DNA of 64,000 nt from Palsa-89 sp963824345 (GCA_963824345.1 CAWGOZ010000006.1:434001-498000); one strand, 5' to 3'; shown: positions 8,033 to 17,296, counted from the stretch's first letter. Numbers and translations are program-made. Notes: a model not told the origin generated them from the sequence alone.

Positions 8033-9508
8033 GTGAAGAAGCATCAGATGTTGATTGGCGGGAAGTGGGTGGATCCGGCCTCTGGCGAATGGTTTGAATC
8101 GGTGAATCCCTACACGGCGAAACCGTGGGCGCTGATTCCGCGAGGAACGAAGACAGATGTAGATCAAGCCATCGCGGCCGCGCAGTGCGCATTTCATGGC
8201 GAGTGGCGCAGATTGACGGCCAGCGCGCGAGGCGCGCTGCTACACAAATTCGGCGAACTGGTGGCGGCCGAAGCGCCAAGATTGGCTGAGATCGAATCCA
8301 CCGACAACGGCAAGCTGATCGCTGAAATGCGCGGCCAGGTGAACTACATTCCGCACTGGTTTTACTACTACGGTGGATTAGCGGACAAGATCGAGGGCCG
8401 CGTGATTCCGATCGACAAGCCGGGCGTATTCAACTTCACGCGCGAGGAGCCGCTGGGGGTGGTCGCCGCGATTACGCCCTGGAACTCGCCGCTGCTGCTG
8501 GCCACCTGGAAGCTCGCGCCGGCGCTGGCCGCGGGCAATACCGTGGTTTGGAAACCGTCGGAATTTTCCTCGGTTTCGGCGTTCGCTTTTGGCGAGCTGT
8601 TCGAGAAGGCGGGTTTTCCTCCGGGCGTGGTGAACATCGTGACTGGCTTCGGCGGTGAAGTGGGCGAGCCTTTGATCACCCATCAGGACGTCGCTAAGGT
8701 GGCATTCACCGGCGGCGATAAAACCGGCGAGCACGTATATGGGCTCGCGGCTCGCGGCATCAAGCACGTGACGTTGGAGCTGGGCGGCAAGTCGGCCAAT
8801 ATCGTTTTCGACGACGCCGACCTCGACCAAGCGGTGAAGGGCGTGGTCTCGGGGATCTTCGCGGCCACCGGACAAACCTGTATCGCCGGATCGCGCGCGT
8901 TGATCCAGCGCTCGATTCACGAGAAGTTCGTGGAGCGCTTACTCGCTCTGGCCAAGACCGCGCGCATGGGCAATCCGCTGGATGCGTCCACGCAGGTTGG
9001 TCCCGTGACCACACGCCCGCAATACGAAAAGGTTCTCGACTACATCCGCATCGCAAAAGAGGAAGGCGCGGTCTGCCGTCTGGGCGGCGCTACGGCCGAG
9101 CGCGAGGAATGCGGAGCGGGCTGGTTTGTGGAGCCGACCATTTTCACCGGCGTGAATCCGCAGATGCGCATCGCGAACGAAGAGGTGTTCGGCCCGGTAC
9201 TCTCGGTGATTCCTTTCGACGACGAAGATGAAGCGGTTCGCATCGCCAACAACACGGTGTACGGCCTGGCAGCCGGCGTCTGGACGCAGAGCATCCGGCG
9301 CGCGCTGCTGATGTCGGAACGATTGGAAGCGGGCACCGTGTGGGTGAATACCTATCGCGCGGTAAGCTACATGTCGCCCTTCGGCGGCTACAAGCGCTCT
9401 GGCATCGGCCGCGAGAGCGGCATCGAGGCAATTCGGGACTATCTCCAAACCAAGAGCGTGTGGATCGATATCGCGGGCAACACGCCCGATCCGTTCATCA
9501 TGCGATAG
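8033..9508 (+). CDS. Aldehyde dehydrogenase family protein
   Basis: 491 residues, standard length for the NAD(P)+ aldehyde dehydrogenase superfamily. It contains the Asn-bearing ITPWNSPLL motif, the glutamate motif LELGGKSAN, the catalytic-cysteine region GQTCIAGSR, and EEVFGPVLSVIPF near the C-terminus. The final GGYKRSGIGRESG is typical of betaine- or phenylacetaldehyde-type enzymes. GTG at 8033 with a GGAGG about 10 bases upstream was chosen; earlier in-frame codons give a non-family N-terminus. It oxidises an aldehyde from the local catabolic route to an acid; the specific substrate is unknown. Confidence 0.9.
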   Translation: MKKHQMLIGGKWVDPASGEWFESVNPYTAKPWALIPRGTKTDVDQAIAAAQCAFHGEWRRLTASARGALLHKFGELVAAEAPRLAEIESTDNGKLIAEMRGQVNYIPHWFYYYGGLADKIEGRVIPIDKPGVFNFTREEPLGVVAAITPWNSPLLLATWKLAPALAAGNTVVWKPSEFSSVSAFAFGELFEKAGFPPGVVNIVTGFGGEVGEPLITHQDVAKVAFTGGDKTGEHVYGLAARGIKHVTLELGGKSANIVFDDADLDQAVKGVVSGIFAATGQTCIAGSRALIQRSIHEKFVERLLALAKTARMGNPLDASTQVGPVTTRPQYEKVLDYIRIAKEEGAVCRLGGATAEREECGAGWFVEPTIFTGVNPQMRIANEEVFGPVLSVIPFDDEDEAVRIANNTVYGLAAGVWTQSIRRALLMSERLEAGTVWVNTYRAVSYMSPFGGYKRSGIGRESGIEAIRDYLQTKSVWIDIAGNTPDPFIMR

Positions 9509-9526
9509 TAGCCCATGGTAGACGAC

Positions 9527-9820
9527 TCAACGGCAATATACATCGTCGAGATTCAACGCTGCTTGGAAGATTTCAAACAGGTGGCGGCGCAACTTGCGGG
9601 AGGGATCGTCGACCCCGGCAGGCTCCAGGCGATGTTCGGTCAGTTCGCCGCGCTGCAACTTTTCATCCACCCGCTCGAGCGCATTCGGCCGATCGAGCCA
9701 CGGATAAGGTCCCGCGTAAGGGAAGTGCTCGGCCCGAAATGCCGGCACCTGGGATAATTTCACCGCTTGCTCCGCGAAATAGCGGCCCTGCATGCAGAAC
9801 CATCCTAGCGCAAGACCCAC
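9527..9820 (-). pseudogene. Short ORF, possible phytanoyl-CoA dioxygenase N-terminal remnant
   Basis: A 97-codon reading frame 42 bases downstream of the NRPS gene on the same strand. Its middle, HFPYAGPYPWLDRPNALERV, resembles the N-terminal segment seen before the catalytic domain in many PhyH-type oxygenases. After about residue 60 the resemblance is lost and the frame ends; an adjacent frame reads on plausibly for a few residues, suggesting a frameshift. No iron-binding HxD...H triad remains. The call rests on recalled family resemblance only. The opposite strand has a competing 80-codon frame (9515-9757) with no family match. The remainder of 9509-9862 shows no other gene. Confidence 0.35.
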
Positions 9821-9862
9821 GGTGAAAGATCGGCTCCCAGCCAGCGGCGATTGCGGCGGCCC

Positions 9863-12800
9863 CTACGCCCCGGCGCTGCGGCCGTTCGGGGAGGAATAGA
9901 GGCACTGCTTGAGCTTGCGCGCCAGGATTTTCAGATTCGTACCGGTGTTGATGGTTCCGTGATCTCCGGGTACGGCCTCCACGACGAGATTGGAAAGAAC
10001 GCCGGCCCAGCCCAAATCCTCGCCGCCGCCTAGGAACTCGATTTGCGATTCCGCCCGGAACAAGTGCACGCGACCGTTATAGGATTTAATGCGGTAAATG
10101 TCGGACGCGATCCCTTGCAAGTCGCCCACGTCCCTGGCGCCGTTGGCGGGAAGAGGGACGCCGACGGTCGTTGTCGCTCGGTGGGCCAGGCGCGTTGCGC
10201 CATGCCGCATGCGCGAAAGTATGTGGGCCAGGCCGCCGCCTTTCGCTAATTCCCGCCAGTGATAACGGTAGCGCTGGATTTTTTGGGACCAGGATTCGTT
10301 TTGGTGGCAGCCGGCGGGATAGGCAGCGTCGATCAGCATCACCGCGGGCGGAGTAACGCCGCTAAGTTGCAGCTGGCGCGCCATCTCGACGGCGACCAAT
10401 CCTCCGAACGAATAGCCCAACAGGCAAAATGGCTGAGGGTCGTCCCTCTCACGAAGCTCGCGAATGTAGGCGGCGGCCAGTTGCTGCACCGTGGGACGGG
10501 GGCCGAGCAGTCGGAAGGGCTGCAGTCCGTACATGGGCTGATCCTGGCCGAGCTCCTGCGCCAGTCGGCGGAATACGATGACCTCTCCGCTCACTTCGCC
10601 AATGCAATACATGGGCGGTCTCGAGCCGTTGGGCTGAATCTTCACCACCGGCGCGCTCATTTGCTGGTCTTCCGCATCGCGAATCAGGTTCGCCAAGCGT
10701 CGAACCGTGGGAGCGTGGAACAAAGTGGCGAGCGGCAGGTTGAGGTTAAAACAAATGTTGATTTCCCGGAACAGGTGCGCGGCGGTGAGAGAATGGCCGC
10801 CAAGATCAAAAAAGTCGTCGTTCACGCCGACCTCGCGCAAGCCCAGCACGGTGCGGAAAATGCCACTGAGCAACTCTTCGATGGGGTCCGCGGGTCCCGC
10901 TCCGCCGGTTCCGGCGGACGTCATTTTCGGCTTCGGAAGGGCCCGGCGGTCCAGCTTGCCGTTGGTGTTCAAGGGGAAAGAGTCCAGGAACACGAAACTG
11001 GCGGGAATCATGTACTCGGGAAGTTTACGCCTGAGGAAACCGCGCAATTCGTCTGCTTCCGGCTGTTCGCTGGTCTTGGAAATCAGATAAGCGACGATCC
11101 GGCTGTCTCCGGTCGCACTGGTTTGCAGAACGGCCACGGCGTCGCGAATCGAAGGATGCCGCAGAATCGCCGCACAGATCTCGCCAGGCTCAATGCGGTA
11201 ACCCCGCAGCTTGATTTGGTCGTCATTGCGCCCCAGACATTCGATATTTCCGTCGCTGCGGTAGCGCGCCAAATCGCCGGTCTTGTAAAGGCGGGCGCCG
11301 GATTGTGGGCTGAATGGGTCGGCCACAAATCGGGCGGCCGTCAACGCGGGATTGTGTAAGTAACCGATGGCCAATCCATCGCCACCGAGGTACAGTTCGC
11401 CCGGAACGCCGATCGGCGTCGGGGCCAAATGCTCATCCAGAATATAAGCTTGGGTGTTGGCAATGGGCCGACCGATGAGGATCGGATCGTCCGGGCCGGA
11501 AAACTTGTAACCGGTCGACCAGATGGTAGTTTCGGTGGGACCGTACATGTTCCAGGCAGTGCCGACCCGGCTGACCAACTCGCGCGCCAGATCTTTCGGC
11601 ATGGCCTCGCCGGTACAAACCGCTTGCAGGTCAGCCTTGCCTTGCCACCCGGAATCCAGCAGCAGCTTCCAAGTGGCGGGAGTACATTGCAGAAACGTGA
11701 CACCTTCGCGATTGATGATGTCTTCCAGCATGCGCTCGTCCAACGCCGCGGCGCGCTCCACCATCAGCATGCGCGCTCCTACCAGAAGCGGCAGCCAGAT
11801 ATCGATGCCGGCGATGTCGAAAGCGATGGTGGTAAGCGCCAGCAGCACGTCGCGCGGGCCAAAGTGGAACCAATCGCGCACCGAAAACAGGACATTGTTC
11901 AGCGCCCGGCGGGGAATCATCACCCCTTTGGGCTGGCCCGTGGAGCCGGATGTGTAGATGACATACGCCAAGTCGTGGTCCGAGACCGCTACCGGATGGT
12001 TGGTGTCCGGATACTGTTCGAGAGCCTCCCAATCCGGGACCACCAGCTTCCCAGTGAACTCCGGAAGCCGGGCCGCCAATTCCGGCCGGCCAATCAAGAT
12101 TTCGAGGCGCGCGTCCTCGACAACCGGCGCCAGGTGACCGTCCGGATGATCCGGATCCAACGGCAGGTAAGCGCCGCCGGCCTTGAGGATCGCCAGCGGG
12201 GCGATTAGCAAATCGATGGAGCGCTCCAGGCACACGCCCACCAGTGTGTTGGTGGTGACGCCCAAGGAGCGAAGGTAGGCCGCCAGCTGGTTCGCTCGAG
12301 CATTCAACTCCCGGTAGGTGAGGCGTTGCTGGCTGGAGGACGCGGCGGCGAATACCACCGCCACGGCATCGGGAGTCCGGTCAACTTGATCTTCAACGAG
12401 CCGCTGCAGCGGAAGGTGGCTTGGATATTCGCGCACGGCCGCTGGATTCCACTCTTTGAGGAGCAGATGGAGTTCGGGTTCGGAAAGGATGGGAAGCCGC
12501 GAGACAGAAGCCTCCGGGGCGGAAATCGCGCCGGACAGCAGGGCTTCGTAGTGACCGAGAAAGCGTTGCATCGCGCCAGGATTGAAAAGCGCTGTATCGT
12601 ACTCGGCGGTCATCCAAAGTCCCGCCGAACGCTCCTCCAGGTGAAGCAGCAGGTCCAAGCCCGTCGAGCCCGTGTCCAGGTCATGCGACGACACGCCAAA
12701 ACCGGAAAAACGTAGTGCTTCCCAATCTGATTCCTCCAGCATTAAACCGACTTGGATGAAATTCAATGGGGAGTGGGCGTCGCCGGAGCGGCGAGCTGAA

Positions 12801-13816
12801 ATGCCGGCGTCGCTCGCGGAAAAGGCCGGGGTCTGGGAAAAGGCCTGGAGTGAGCTTAGCCGAATGCGCTGCAGAAGTTCGCGAAAGGAAGGATCGCCAG
12901 AAAGGTCCGCTTGCAACGGCAACAGCGCGGGAAATGTGGACGGCGCGTATTCCGCGGGGGGGGCAAGATTGGATGTCGAGGCTCCCGCCACGAACTGCCG
13001 CTGCCCGCTATGCCGGGATAGAAGCGCAACAAACGCCGCGAACAGCGTGGTGAACTCCGGCACGCTCTCCGCAGCGCTGAATTCCCGCACCGCAGCCCTC
13101 AAAGTCCGGGATAACATATGGGATTCACGGCCCACGACCGCGCCCGTCGACGCCGACCGCGGACCATCCGCCCGCGACGGCAGCGGTTCCGTGCGATCCC
13201 TCACTCGCCCGCCATTCCAACTGCCGTCATCGGCCAGCGCGCTCCGGCCCGCCACCGCTAGTTGGCGCTCCATCGGTTCGGGCAATGCAGAGGATTGTTT
13301 GTCCACGCGCCCGTTGTATTGCGCGCTTAACTGCGCGACCAGAGTGCTGGTGAGAACCCCGGAGCGGCAAAGCGAGCGATGCATGCTTATCAATAAGATG
13401 TTCTCGTCCGCCGAGAGCCGCACTAGCGTGGTGTGGAGCAGCGCTCCACCCTTCAGATCAAGCGCACGAACGGCGTGCTGGTGAATGTACACGCGCGCTT
13501 CGCTCTCTCGCGCGTAAACTGGCAAGCTTTGATAATCCTGAATTTGCAGACTATCGCCCGAGGCGTCCGATGTTTCCCCCAGGTCCGAGGCTTCGCCGTG
13601 GTGGGCCTGATACTGAGCGGTAAGAAATTCGACGCTTTGGCGCAACGCGTCCAGATTGAGCGGGCCCTGAAGACGCAGAACACGGGTTATATAGACGGGC
13701 GAACGGCAAGATGTCGACGCATCCAACAACCAACCCTCCGGCAATGATGGCTTTAATGCGCGAGCTACATCTGCCATTTCGCGGGATCTCTCACGAACTT
13801 TAGCTCCCACTAGCAT
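9863..13816 (-). CDS. Single-module nonribosomal peptide synthetase (C-A-PCP-TE)
   Basis: 1317 residues. Rough domains: condensation 20-460, adenylation 475-965, peptidyl carrier 970-1048, thioesterase 1050-1310. The A domain is intact: YTSGSTGQPKGV, NMYGPTETTIW, YKTGDLARY, RGYRIEPGE and NTNGKLDRRAL. The PCP has DDFFDLGGHSL with the phosphopantetheine Ser; the TE has GYSFGG and a C-terminal GDHG. In the C domain the HHxxxDG motif is degenerate (MHRSLCR), keeping the second His but not the Asp-Gly. My tentative reading of the specificity positions (D-I-I-Q-V-T-M-I-W) looks closest to small-residue, glycine-like pockets. The start is uncertain: ATG at 13816, or ATG at 13777. Divergent from the Rrf2 regulator. 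Confidence 0.9.
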   Translation of the reverse strand: MLVGAKVRERSREMADVARALKPSLPEGWLLDASTSCRSPVYITRVLRLQGPLNLDALRQSVEFLTAQYQAHHGEASDLGETSDASGDSLQIQDYQSLPVYARESEARVYIHQHAVRALDLKGGALLHTTLVRLSADENILLISMHRSLCRSGVLTSTLVAQLSAQYNGRVDKQSSALPEPMERQLAVAGRSALADDGSWNGGRVRDRTEPLPSRADGPRSASTGAVVGRESHMLSRTLRAAVREFSAAESVPEFTTLFAAFVALLSRHSGQRQFVAGASTSNLAPPAEYAPSTFPALLPLQADLSGDPSFRELLQRIRLSSLQAFSQTPAFSASDAGISARRSGDAHSPLNFIQVGLMLEESDWEALRFSGFGVSSHDLDTGSTGLDLLLHLEERSAGLWMTAEYDTALFNPGAMQRFLGHYEALLSGAISAPEASVSRLPILSEPELHLLLKEWNPAAVREYPSHLPLQRLVEDQVDRTPDAVAVVFAAASSSQQRLTYRELNARANQLAAYLRSLGVTTNTLVGVCLERSIDLLIAPLAILKAGGAYLPLDPDHPDGHLAPVVEDARLEILIGRPELAARLPEFTGKLVVPDWEALEQYPDTNHPVAVSDHDLAYVIYTSGSTGQPKGVMIPRRALNNVLFSVRDWFHFGPRDVLLALTTIAFDIAGIDIWLPLLVGARMLMVERAAALDERMLEDIINREGVTFLQCTPATWKLLLDSGWQGKADLQAVCTGEAMPKDLARELVSRVGTAWNMYGPTETTIWSTGYKFSGPDDPILIGRPIANTQAYILDEHLAPTPIGVPGELYLGGDGLAIGYLHNPALTAARFVADPFSPQSGARLYKTGDLARYRSDGNIECLGRNDDQIKLRGYRIEPGEICAAILRHPSIRDAVAVLQTSATGDSRIVAYLISKTSEQPEADELRGFLRRKLPEYMIPASFVFLDSFPLNTNGKLDRRALPKPKMTSAGTGGAGPADPIEELLSGIFRTVLGLREVGVNDDFFDLGGHSLTAAHLFREINICFNLNLPLATLFHAPTVRRLANLIRDAEDQQMSAPVVKIQPNGSRPPMYCIGEVSGEVIVFRRLAQELGQDQPMYGLQPFRLLGPRPTVQQLAAAYIRELRERDDPQPFCLLGYSFGGLVAVEMARQLQLSGVTPPAVMLIDAAYPAGCHQNESWSQKIQRYRYHWRELAKGGGLAHILSRMRHGATRLAHRATTTVGVPLPANGARDVGDLQGIASDIYRIKSYNGRVHLFRAESQIEFLGGGEDLGWAGVLSNLVVEAVPGDHGTINTGTNLKILARKLKQCLYSSPNGRSAGA

Positions 13817-13838
13817 GCTAACGCAAATGACACAGTCC

Positions 13839-13848
13839 GGTCTAGACC
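13839..13848. promoter_or_regulatory. Perfect 10-bp palindrome in NRPS/Rrf2 intergenic region
   Basis: GGTCTAGACC is a perfect palindrome about 22 bases upstream of the NRPS start. It lies in the shared divergent promoter region and could be an operator. No binding specificity can be assigned from sequence alone. Confidence 0.3.
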
Positions 13849-13886
13849 TTAGGTACCATCGGCAAGTACTAGCCGTATGGGTAATC

Positions 13887-13905
13887 GACCGATAATCTTA
13901 CGGTC
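13887..13905. promoter_or_regulatory. Inverted repeat GACCG-N9-CGGTC, candidate Rrf2 operator
   Basis: Five-base arms GACCG and CGGTC flank an AT-rich nine-base centre (ATAATCTTA), midway between the divergent NRPS and Rrf2 genes. The dyad size and AT-rich centre are compatible with a winged-helix dimer site, so autoregulation or NRPS control by the adjacent Rrf2 protein is possible. The assignment is an inference from position only. Confidence 0.35.
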
Positions 13906-14011
13906 AAGACAGAAAATATTAGGCTTAGCCGTAATTCCGCGACGTATCCGGTGCTCAGCGATTTGTAAACTGCGGAATTGGCGATGCGTTCTTGCTAAGC
14001 TTGAAAACGGT

Positions 14012-14485
14012 ATGCGGACGATTTCCAAACGTACCCAATATGGTCTGAAGGCCGTGATTGCGTTGGGGCAGCACTATGGGGAAGGGCCGGTGTTGATTGC
14101 GACACTCGCCAAGGACGAGCAGATTCCACTCAAGTTTCTGGAGGGCATTCTGCTGGACCTGAAGAGTCGCGGGCTGCTCAACAGCAAGAAAGGGAAGGGC
14201 GGCGGATATCAACTGAGCCGCCCGCCGTCGACGGTAACCATCGGTTCGATCATTCGGATGATGGAGGGTCCGCTGGCACCCCTGCCGTGCGCGAGCGAGA
14301 CCGCCTTCCGGGCCTGTGAGGAGTGTCACGACGTGGAGCATTGCAGTACACGCATCATCATGCGCGAGGTGCGCGACGCGATCGCGGAGGTGCTCGACAA
14401 GACCACGCTCGCCGACTTAATCCGCAAGGCCGAGGCGTCGCGGCAAGACGCCAAGAACCGTGGTCCGGTTATGTATTACATCTGA
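14012..14485 (+). CDS. Rrf2 family transcriptional regulator with four cysteines
   Basis: 157 residues. The N-terminal winged helix has the Rrf2 signature (RTQYGLKAVIALG, then KFLEGILLDLKSRGLLNSKKG and GGGYQLSRP). The C-terminal part carries Cys residues in LPCASET and RACEECHDVEHC, spaced like the [Fe-S] ligands of IscR/NsrR-type proteins, so redox or iron-sulfur sensing is likely. Upstream in-frame codons back to 13877 precede the family N-terminus, so ATG at 14012 was used. It is divergent from the NRPS gene across about 195 bases containing two dyads, which makes NRPS control plausible but unproven. Confidence 0.85.
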   Translation: MRTISKRTQYGLKAVIALGQHYGEGPVLIATLAKDEQIPLKFLEGILLDLKSRGLLNSKKGKGGGYQLSRPPSTVTIGSIIRMMEGPLAPLPCASETAFRACEECHDVEHCSTRIIMREVRDAIAEVLDKTTLADLIRKAEASRQDAKNRGPVMYYI

Positions 14486-14495
14486 GGCGGCTTAG

Positions 14496-15113
14496 CTAGA
14501 GCAGGCGGCAGGCTTCTGCAAACGCCAAACGTGGGCTGCGGGAAAAAAGCCTGGACGCATCGCCATACCCGAGATTGCACAGGAAGTTCGATTTAACTTG
14601 ATGAAAAGCGGGAGGGTTCCCAGCTGAGGCGCTAAAGAACTCCGCGTCTACCTTGGCGTTATCGAAGCCGGACATGGGGCCGCAGTCGAGACCTAGCGAG
14701 CGCGCCGCGAGAATGAAATAGCCGCCCTGGATACTGGAATTGCGAAACGAAGTGATCTCGGCAAGCTGCGGGGAGCCGGCGAACATATTGGCCATGCCCG
14801 GATTGTGCGGGAGCAGCTTCGGCGTCTCTTCGAAGAATCGCAGGTCGTAGGCGATGATAGCAGTCACCGGCGCTTGCATGGTCTTGTCGACGTTGGTTGG
14901 ACTCATCGCCGGCGCCAGCCTCTGCTTGGCCTCCGGCGTGCGCAGAAAGAGAATGCGGGCCGGACAGGAATTGGCGCTGGTCGGGCCGAATTTCATCAAG
15001 TCGTAGAGTTGGCGCAGAGTATCGTCGCTCACGGGCCGGTCCAGCCAGGCATTGTGGGTTCTAGCCTGAAGGAAGAGTGCGTCCAGAGTCTGGCTGCTGA
15101 TGGTTGTGCTCAT
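14496..15113 (-). CDS. Nitroreductase family protein, malonic semialdehyde reductase (RutE)-like
   Basis: 205 residues. The sequence follows the RutE/HadB branch of the nitroreductase family: ARTHNAWLDRPVSDDTLRQLY near the start, LMKFGPTSANSCPARI with FMN-contacting residues, and GLDCGPMSGFDNAKVDAEFF. In the rut pathway this enzyme reduces malonic semialdehyde to 3-hydroxypropionate. No other rut gene is nearby, so the physiological substrate is open. The gene is convergent with Rrf2, with ten bases between their stops, and lies 21 bases upstream of nothing else on its strand. The start ATG at 15113 matches the family N-terminus. Confidence 0.8.
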   Translation of the reverse strand: MSTTISSQTLDALFLQARTHNAWLDRPVSDDTLRQLYDLMKFGPTSANSCPARILFLRTPEAKQRLAPAMSPTNVDKTMQAPVTAIIAYDLRFFEETPKLLPHNPGMANMFAGSPQLAEITSFRNSSIQGGYFILAARSLGLDCGPMSGFDNAKVDAEFFSASAGNPPAFHQVKSNFLCNLGYGDASRLFSRSPRLAFAEACRLL

Positions 15114-15134
15114 AAGTCTCTGTGCGAGGTGCCG

Positions 15135-17102
15135 TTACTTCCGAACGGCCACCGTCTGATCGCCGTCCACGTAGGCGACGTACACGGTGCCTTGCATGGC
15201 GGCGTAGCCTTTGGCTTTGGAGCCTTTGCCGGTGTCGAGGGGCCGAACGGTGACGCCCTCCTCACTTCGGCCGGCCATGGCGCGCACGGCCAGCTTCTTG
15301 CCGTCTACGGTTTCGGCCTGGGCCAGGCGGAACATCAGCTTATGGCCGCCGCCGATTCCCAGAAATCTCTTCTTGTTGGACTCGCCGGTGACTGTTCCGG
15401 TAACTGCCGCGCCTTTGGCAATCACCGTCTTGTCCCCGATCTTGAGCCCCTCACTAACGGTGAAACTCAGAGTTGTCCCTTCGGGCGCATCGGCTGGCAC
15501 GTCCTGGCCGAGCACGATCACGAACGGCAGCGAGTCGCCGACCGCGACGGGAGTGGTTGGAATCACGGGCGGACGCGGGGCGGGCTTGGGGGGTGCAACG
15601 ACGGGCGCGGTCGGAGTGGCTGATGACGGTGCCGCCGGAGCGGGCACGGGGGGTTCTTGAATGGCCGGCAAATTCTTGGCGGCCTTATCCGATGCGTTCG
15701 GCTTGGGTTTGCGGGCGGGTTTGGTCCCGGCGGGCGCCTGGGGCGTGCCGCCCTGGGGTGTCGTGGTCTGTGGCGTCGCGGCAGGCGTTGTCGAGTCGGT
15801 CCCTGGCGCCGCGGGCCCGGCAGCCGGAGGGCCGACCGCGGACGGTTTCACCGGCTCCGGTTGTGGCGCCGACGCAACGGCAGTCTGGGCCTTCTGCGCC
15901 TGCTGCATCTGCCGCTGGTTCCACCACCACCAGCCGCCGATACCCGCCGAGGCCACCAATGCCGCGCCAATCAAAACCAGCAAGAGCGCAACGAATCTGG
16001 AGGAATTTTTTTGGGGCGTTGCTTGGACTGGCTGGGGTTTCGGAGCAGCCTTCGCCGAAGGGGGGATGGGCGTGGGCGGCACGCGCGCCTCTGACGGAAG
16101 AGGAGTCGGTGCAGCAGGAGGCGGCGGAGTGGAAGATGGTGAAGGCAGATGGAGCTGGCTTATAGAGACGTCCGCGGAGCTGGCTTGCAGGAATCCCATC
16201 ACCGAGGGCGGGCCATTGGGAACCGGGGGCACGTATTGTCCCGCCGGATCCAGCTGCCGCTGCAAGGTAAGCAATGCTCCCTCGATCTCTTTCATGCTCT
16301 GCCAGCGCGCGGCCGGATCTTTAGGCAGGCAGCGCAGGATGATTTGCTCCAGTAGCGGCGGAACTTCGGGAGACACTTCATGAATCGGTCGCACATCGTC
16401 CCGCAAAATCGAGGAAAGAGTGGAGATACCCGATCGCCCTTCAAAGGCGCGCTTGCCCGTCACCATTTCGTAGAGCACGTCGCCAAAGGAGAAGATGTCG
16501 GATCGCGCATCCACGTGCTTGCCCTCGGCTTGCTCGGGTGACATGTAGCTGACGGTGCCGATGATGGAGCCCTCGCGCGTCAAAGCGGCTTCCACCGTGG
16601 TCTGCTCGGCGGCCTGTCCGGATAAGCCGGTGTCCACCCATTTGGCGAGACCGAAGTCCAGCACTTTGATCAGGCCGCTGGTGGTGACCATGATGTTGGA
16701 GGGTTTCAGATCCCGATGGATGATGCCGGCCGAATGCGCGGCCGCCAGCGCGCTGGCGATTTGCGTGCCGTATTGCAGGGCCTGCGTGGGGGTCATCCCG
16801 CCGGCTGGAATCAAATCGCGCAGTGTTTTGCCCGCGATAAATTCCATCACGATGCACTGCAAGTCGCCTTCCGAAATGATGTCGTACAACGTAATGATGT
16901 TGGGATGGTTTAGGGCCGAGGCGGCTTGGGCTTCCTGAAAGAACCGGCGCCGGCGCTCCGGATCGGTAGACAGGCCAGGCGATAAAATCTTCACCGCCAC
17001 CAGCCGGTTCAGCCGGCTGTCCTGGGCTTTGTAGATCTCGCCCATGCCGCCAGCGCCAATCTTTTCCACGAGTTGATAATGGAGAATTTTTTGGCTGACC
17101 AT
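15135..17102 (-). CDS. Membrane-anchored Ser/Thr protein kinase
   Basis: About 655 residues from ATG 17102 (MVSQKILHYQL); ATG 17114 is an equally possible start. The Hanks-type kinase domain spans roughly residues 8-270: P-loop EKIGAGGMGEIYK, lysine in VAVKIL, catalytic HRDLKPSNIM, DFGLAKW and the activation-segment motif SYMSPEQAEGK. A long Pro/Ala-rich linker follows, then one hydrophobic segment (FVALLLVLIGAALVASAGIG). A second Pro/Ala-rich stretch leads to a C-terminal domain of about 130 residues that would lie outside the membrane (LPFVIVLGQDVPADAPEGTT...). This sensor-like domain has no PASTA repeats and is not recognised. Such kinases phosphorylate cytosolic targets; none is indicated here. 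Confidence 0.88.
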   Translation of the reverse strand: MVSQKILHYQLVEKIGAGGMGEIYKAQDSRLNRLVAVKILSPGLSTDPERRRRFFQEAQAASALNHPNIITLYDIISEGDLQCIVMEFIAGKTLRDLIPAGGMTPTQALQYGTQIASALAAAHSAGIIHRDLKPSNIMVTTSGLIKVLDFGLAKWVDTGLSGQAAEQTTVEAALTREGSIIGTVSYMSPEQAEGKHVDARSDIFSFGDVLYEMVTGKRAFEGRSGISTLSSILRDDVRPIHEVSPEVPPLLEQIILRCLPKDPAARWQSMKEIEGALLTLQRQLDPAGQYVPPVPNGPPSVMGFLQASSADVSISQLHLPSPSSTPPPPAAPTPLPSEARVPPTPIPPSAKAAPKPQPVQATPQKNSSRFVALLLVLIGAALVASAGIGGWWWWNQRQMQQAQKAQTAVASAPQPEPVKPSAVGPPAAGPAAPGTDSTTPAATPQTTTPQGGTPQAPAGTKPARKPKPNASDKAAKNLPAIQEPPVPAPAAPSSATPTAPVVAPPKPAPRPPVIPTTPVAVGDSLPFVIVLGQDVPADAPEGTTLSFTVSEGLKIGDKTVIAKGAAVTGTVTGESNKKRFLGIGGGHKLMFRLAQAETVDGKKLAVRAMAGRSEEGVTVRPLDTGKGSKAKGYAAMQGTVYVAYVDGDQTVAVRK

Positions 17103-17296
17103 TGGCCTGACCATATTGACACGCTGGGCCTTAGGCGCATTATCACCCGAATGCGAGCGGCAAAGCAATCCCGGCGACAATCTCGGCCGCGGCGAACTCA
17201 GTGCGGTGGGATTGGACCGCTTTTGTTAAGGACCCGACGAAATGGATGGCCAGCGTTCGGCACCGGCTATAATGGGCGTTCCCTTCAGGTCTTAGG

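Noticed and set aside
9515..9757. Plus-strand 80-codon ORF antisense to the PhyH-like remnant
   Set aside because: Opposite-strand reading has a recognisable segment and follows the NRPS gene; this one has none.
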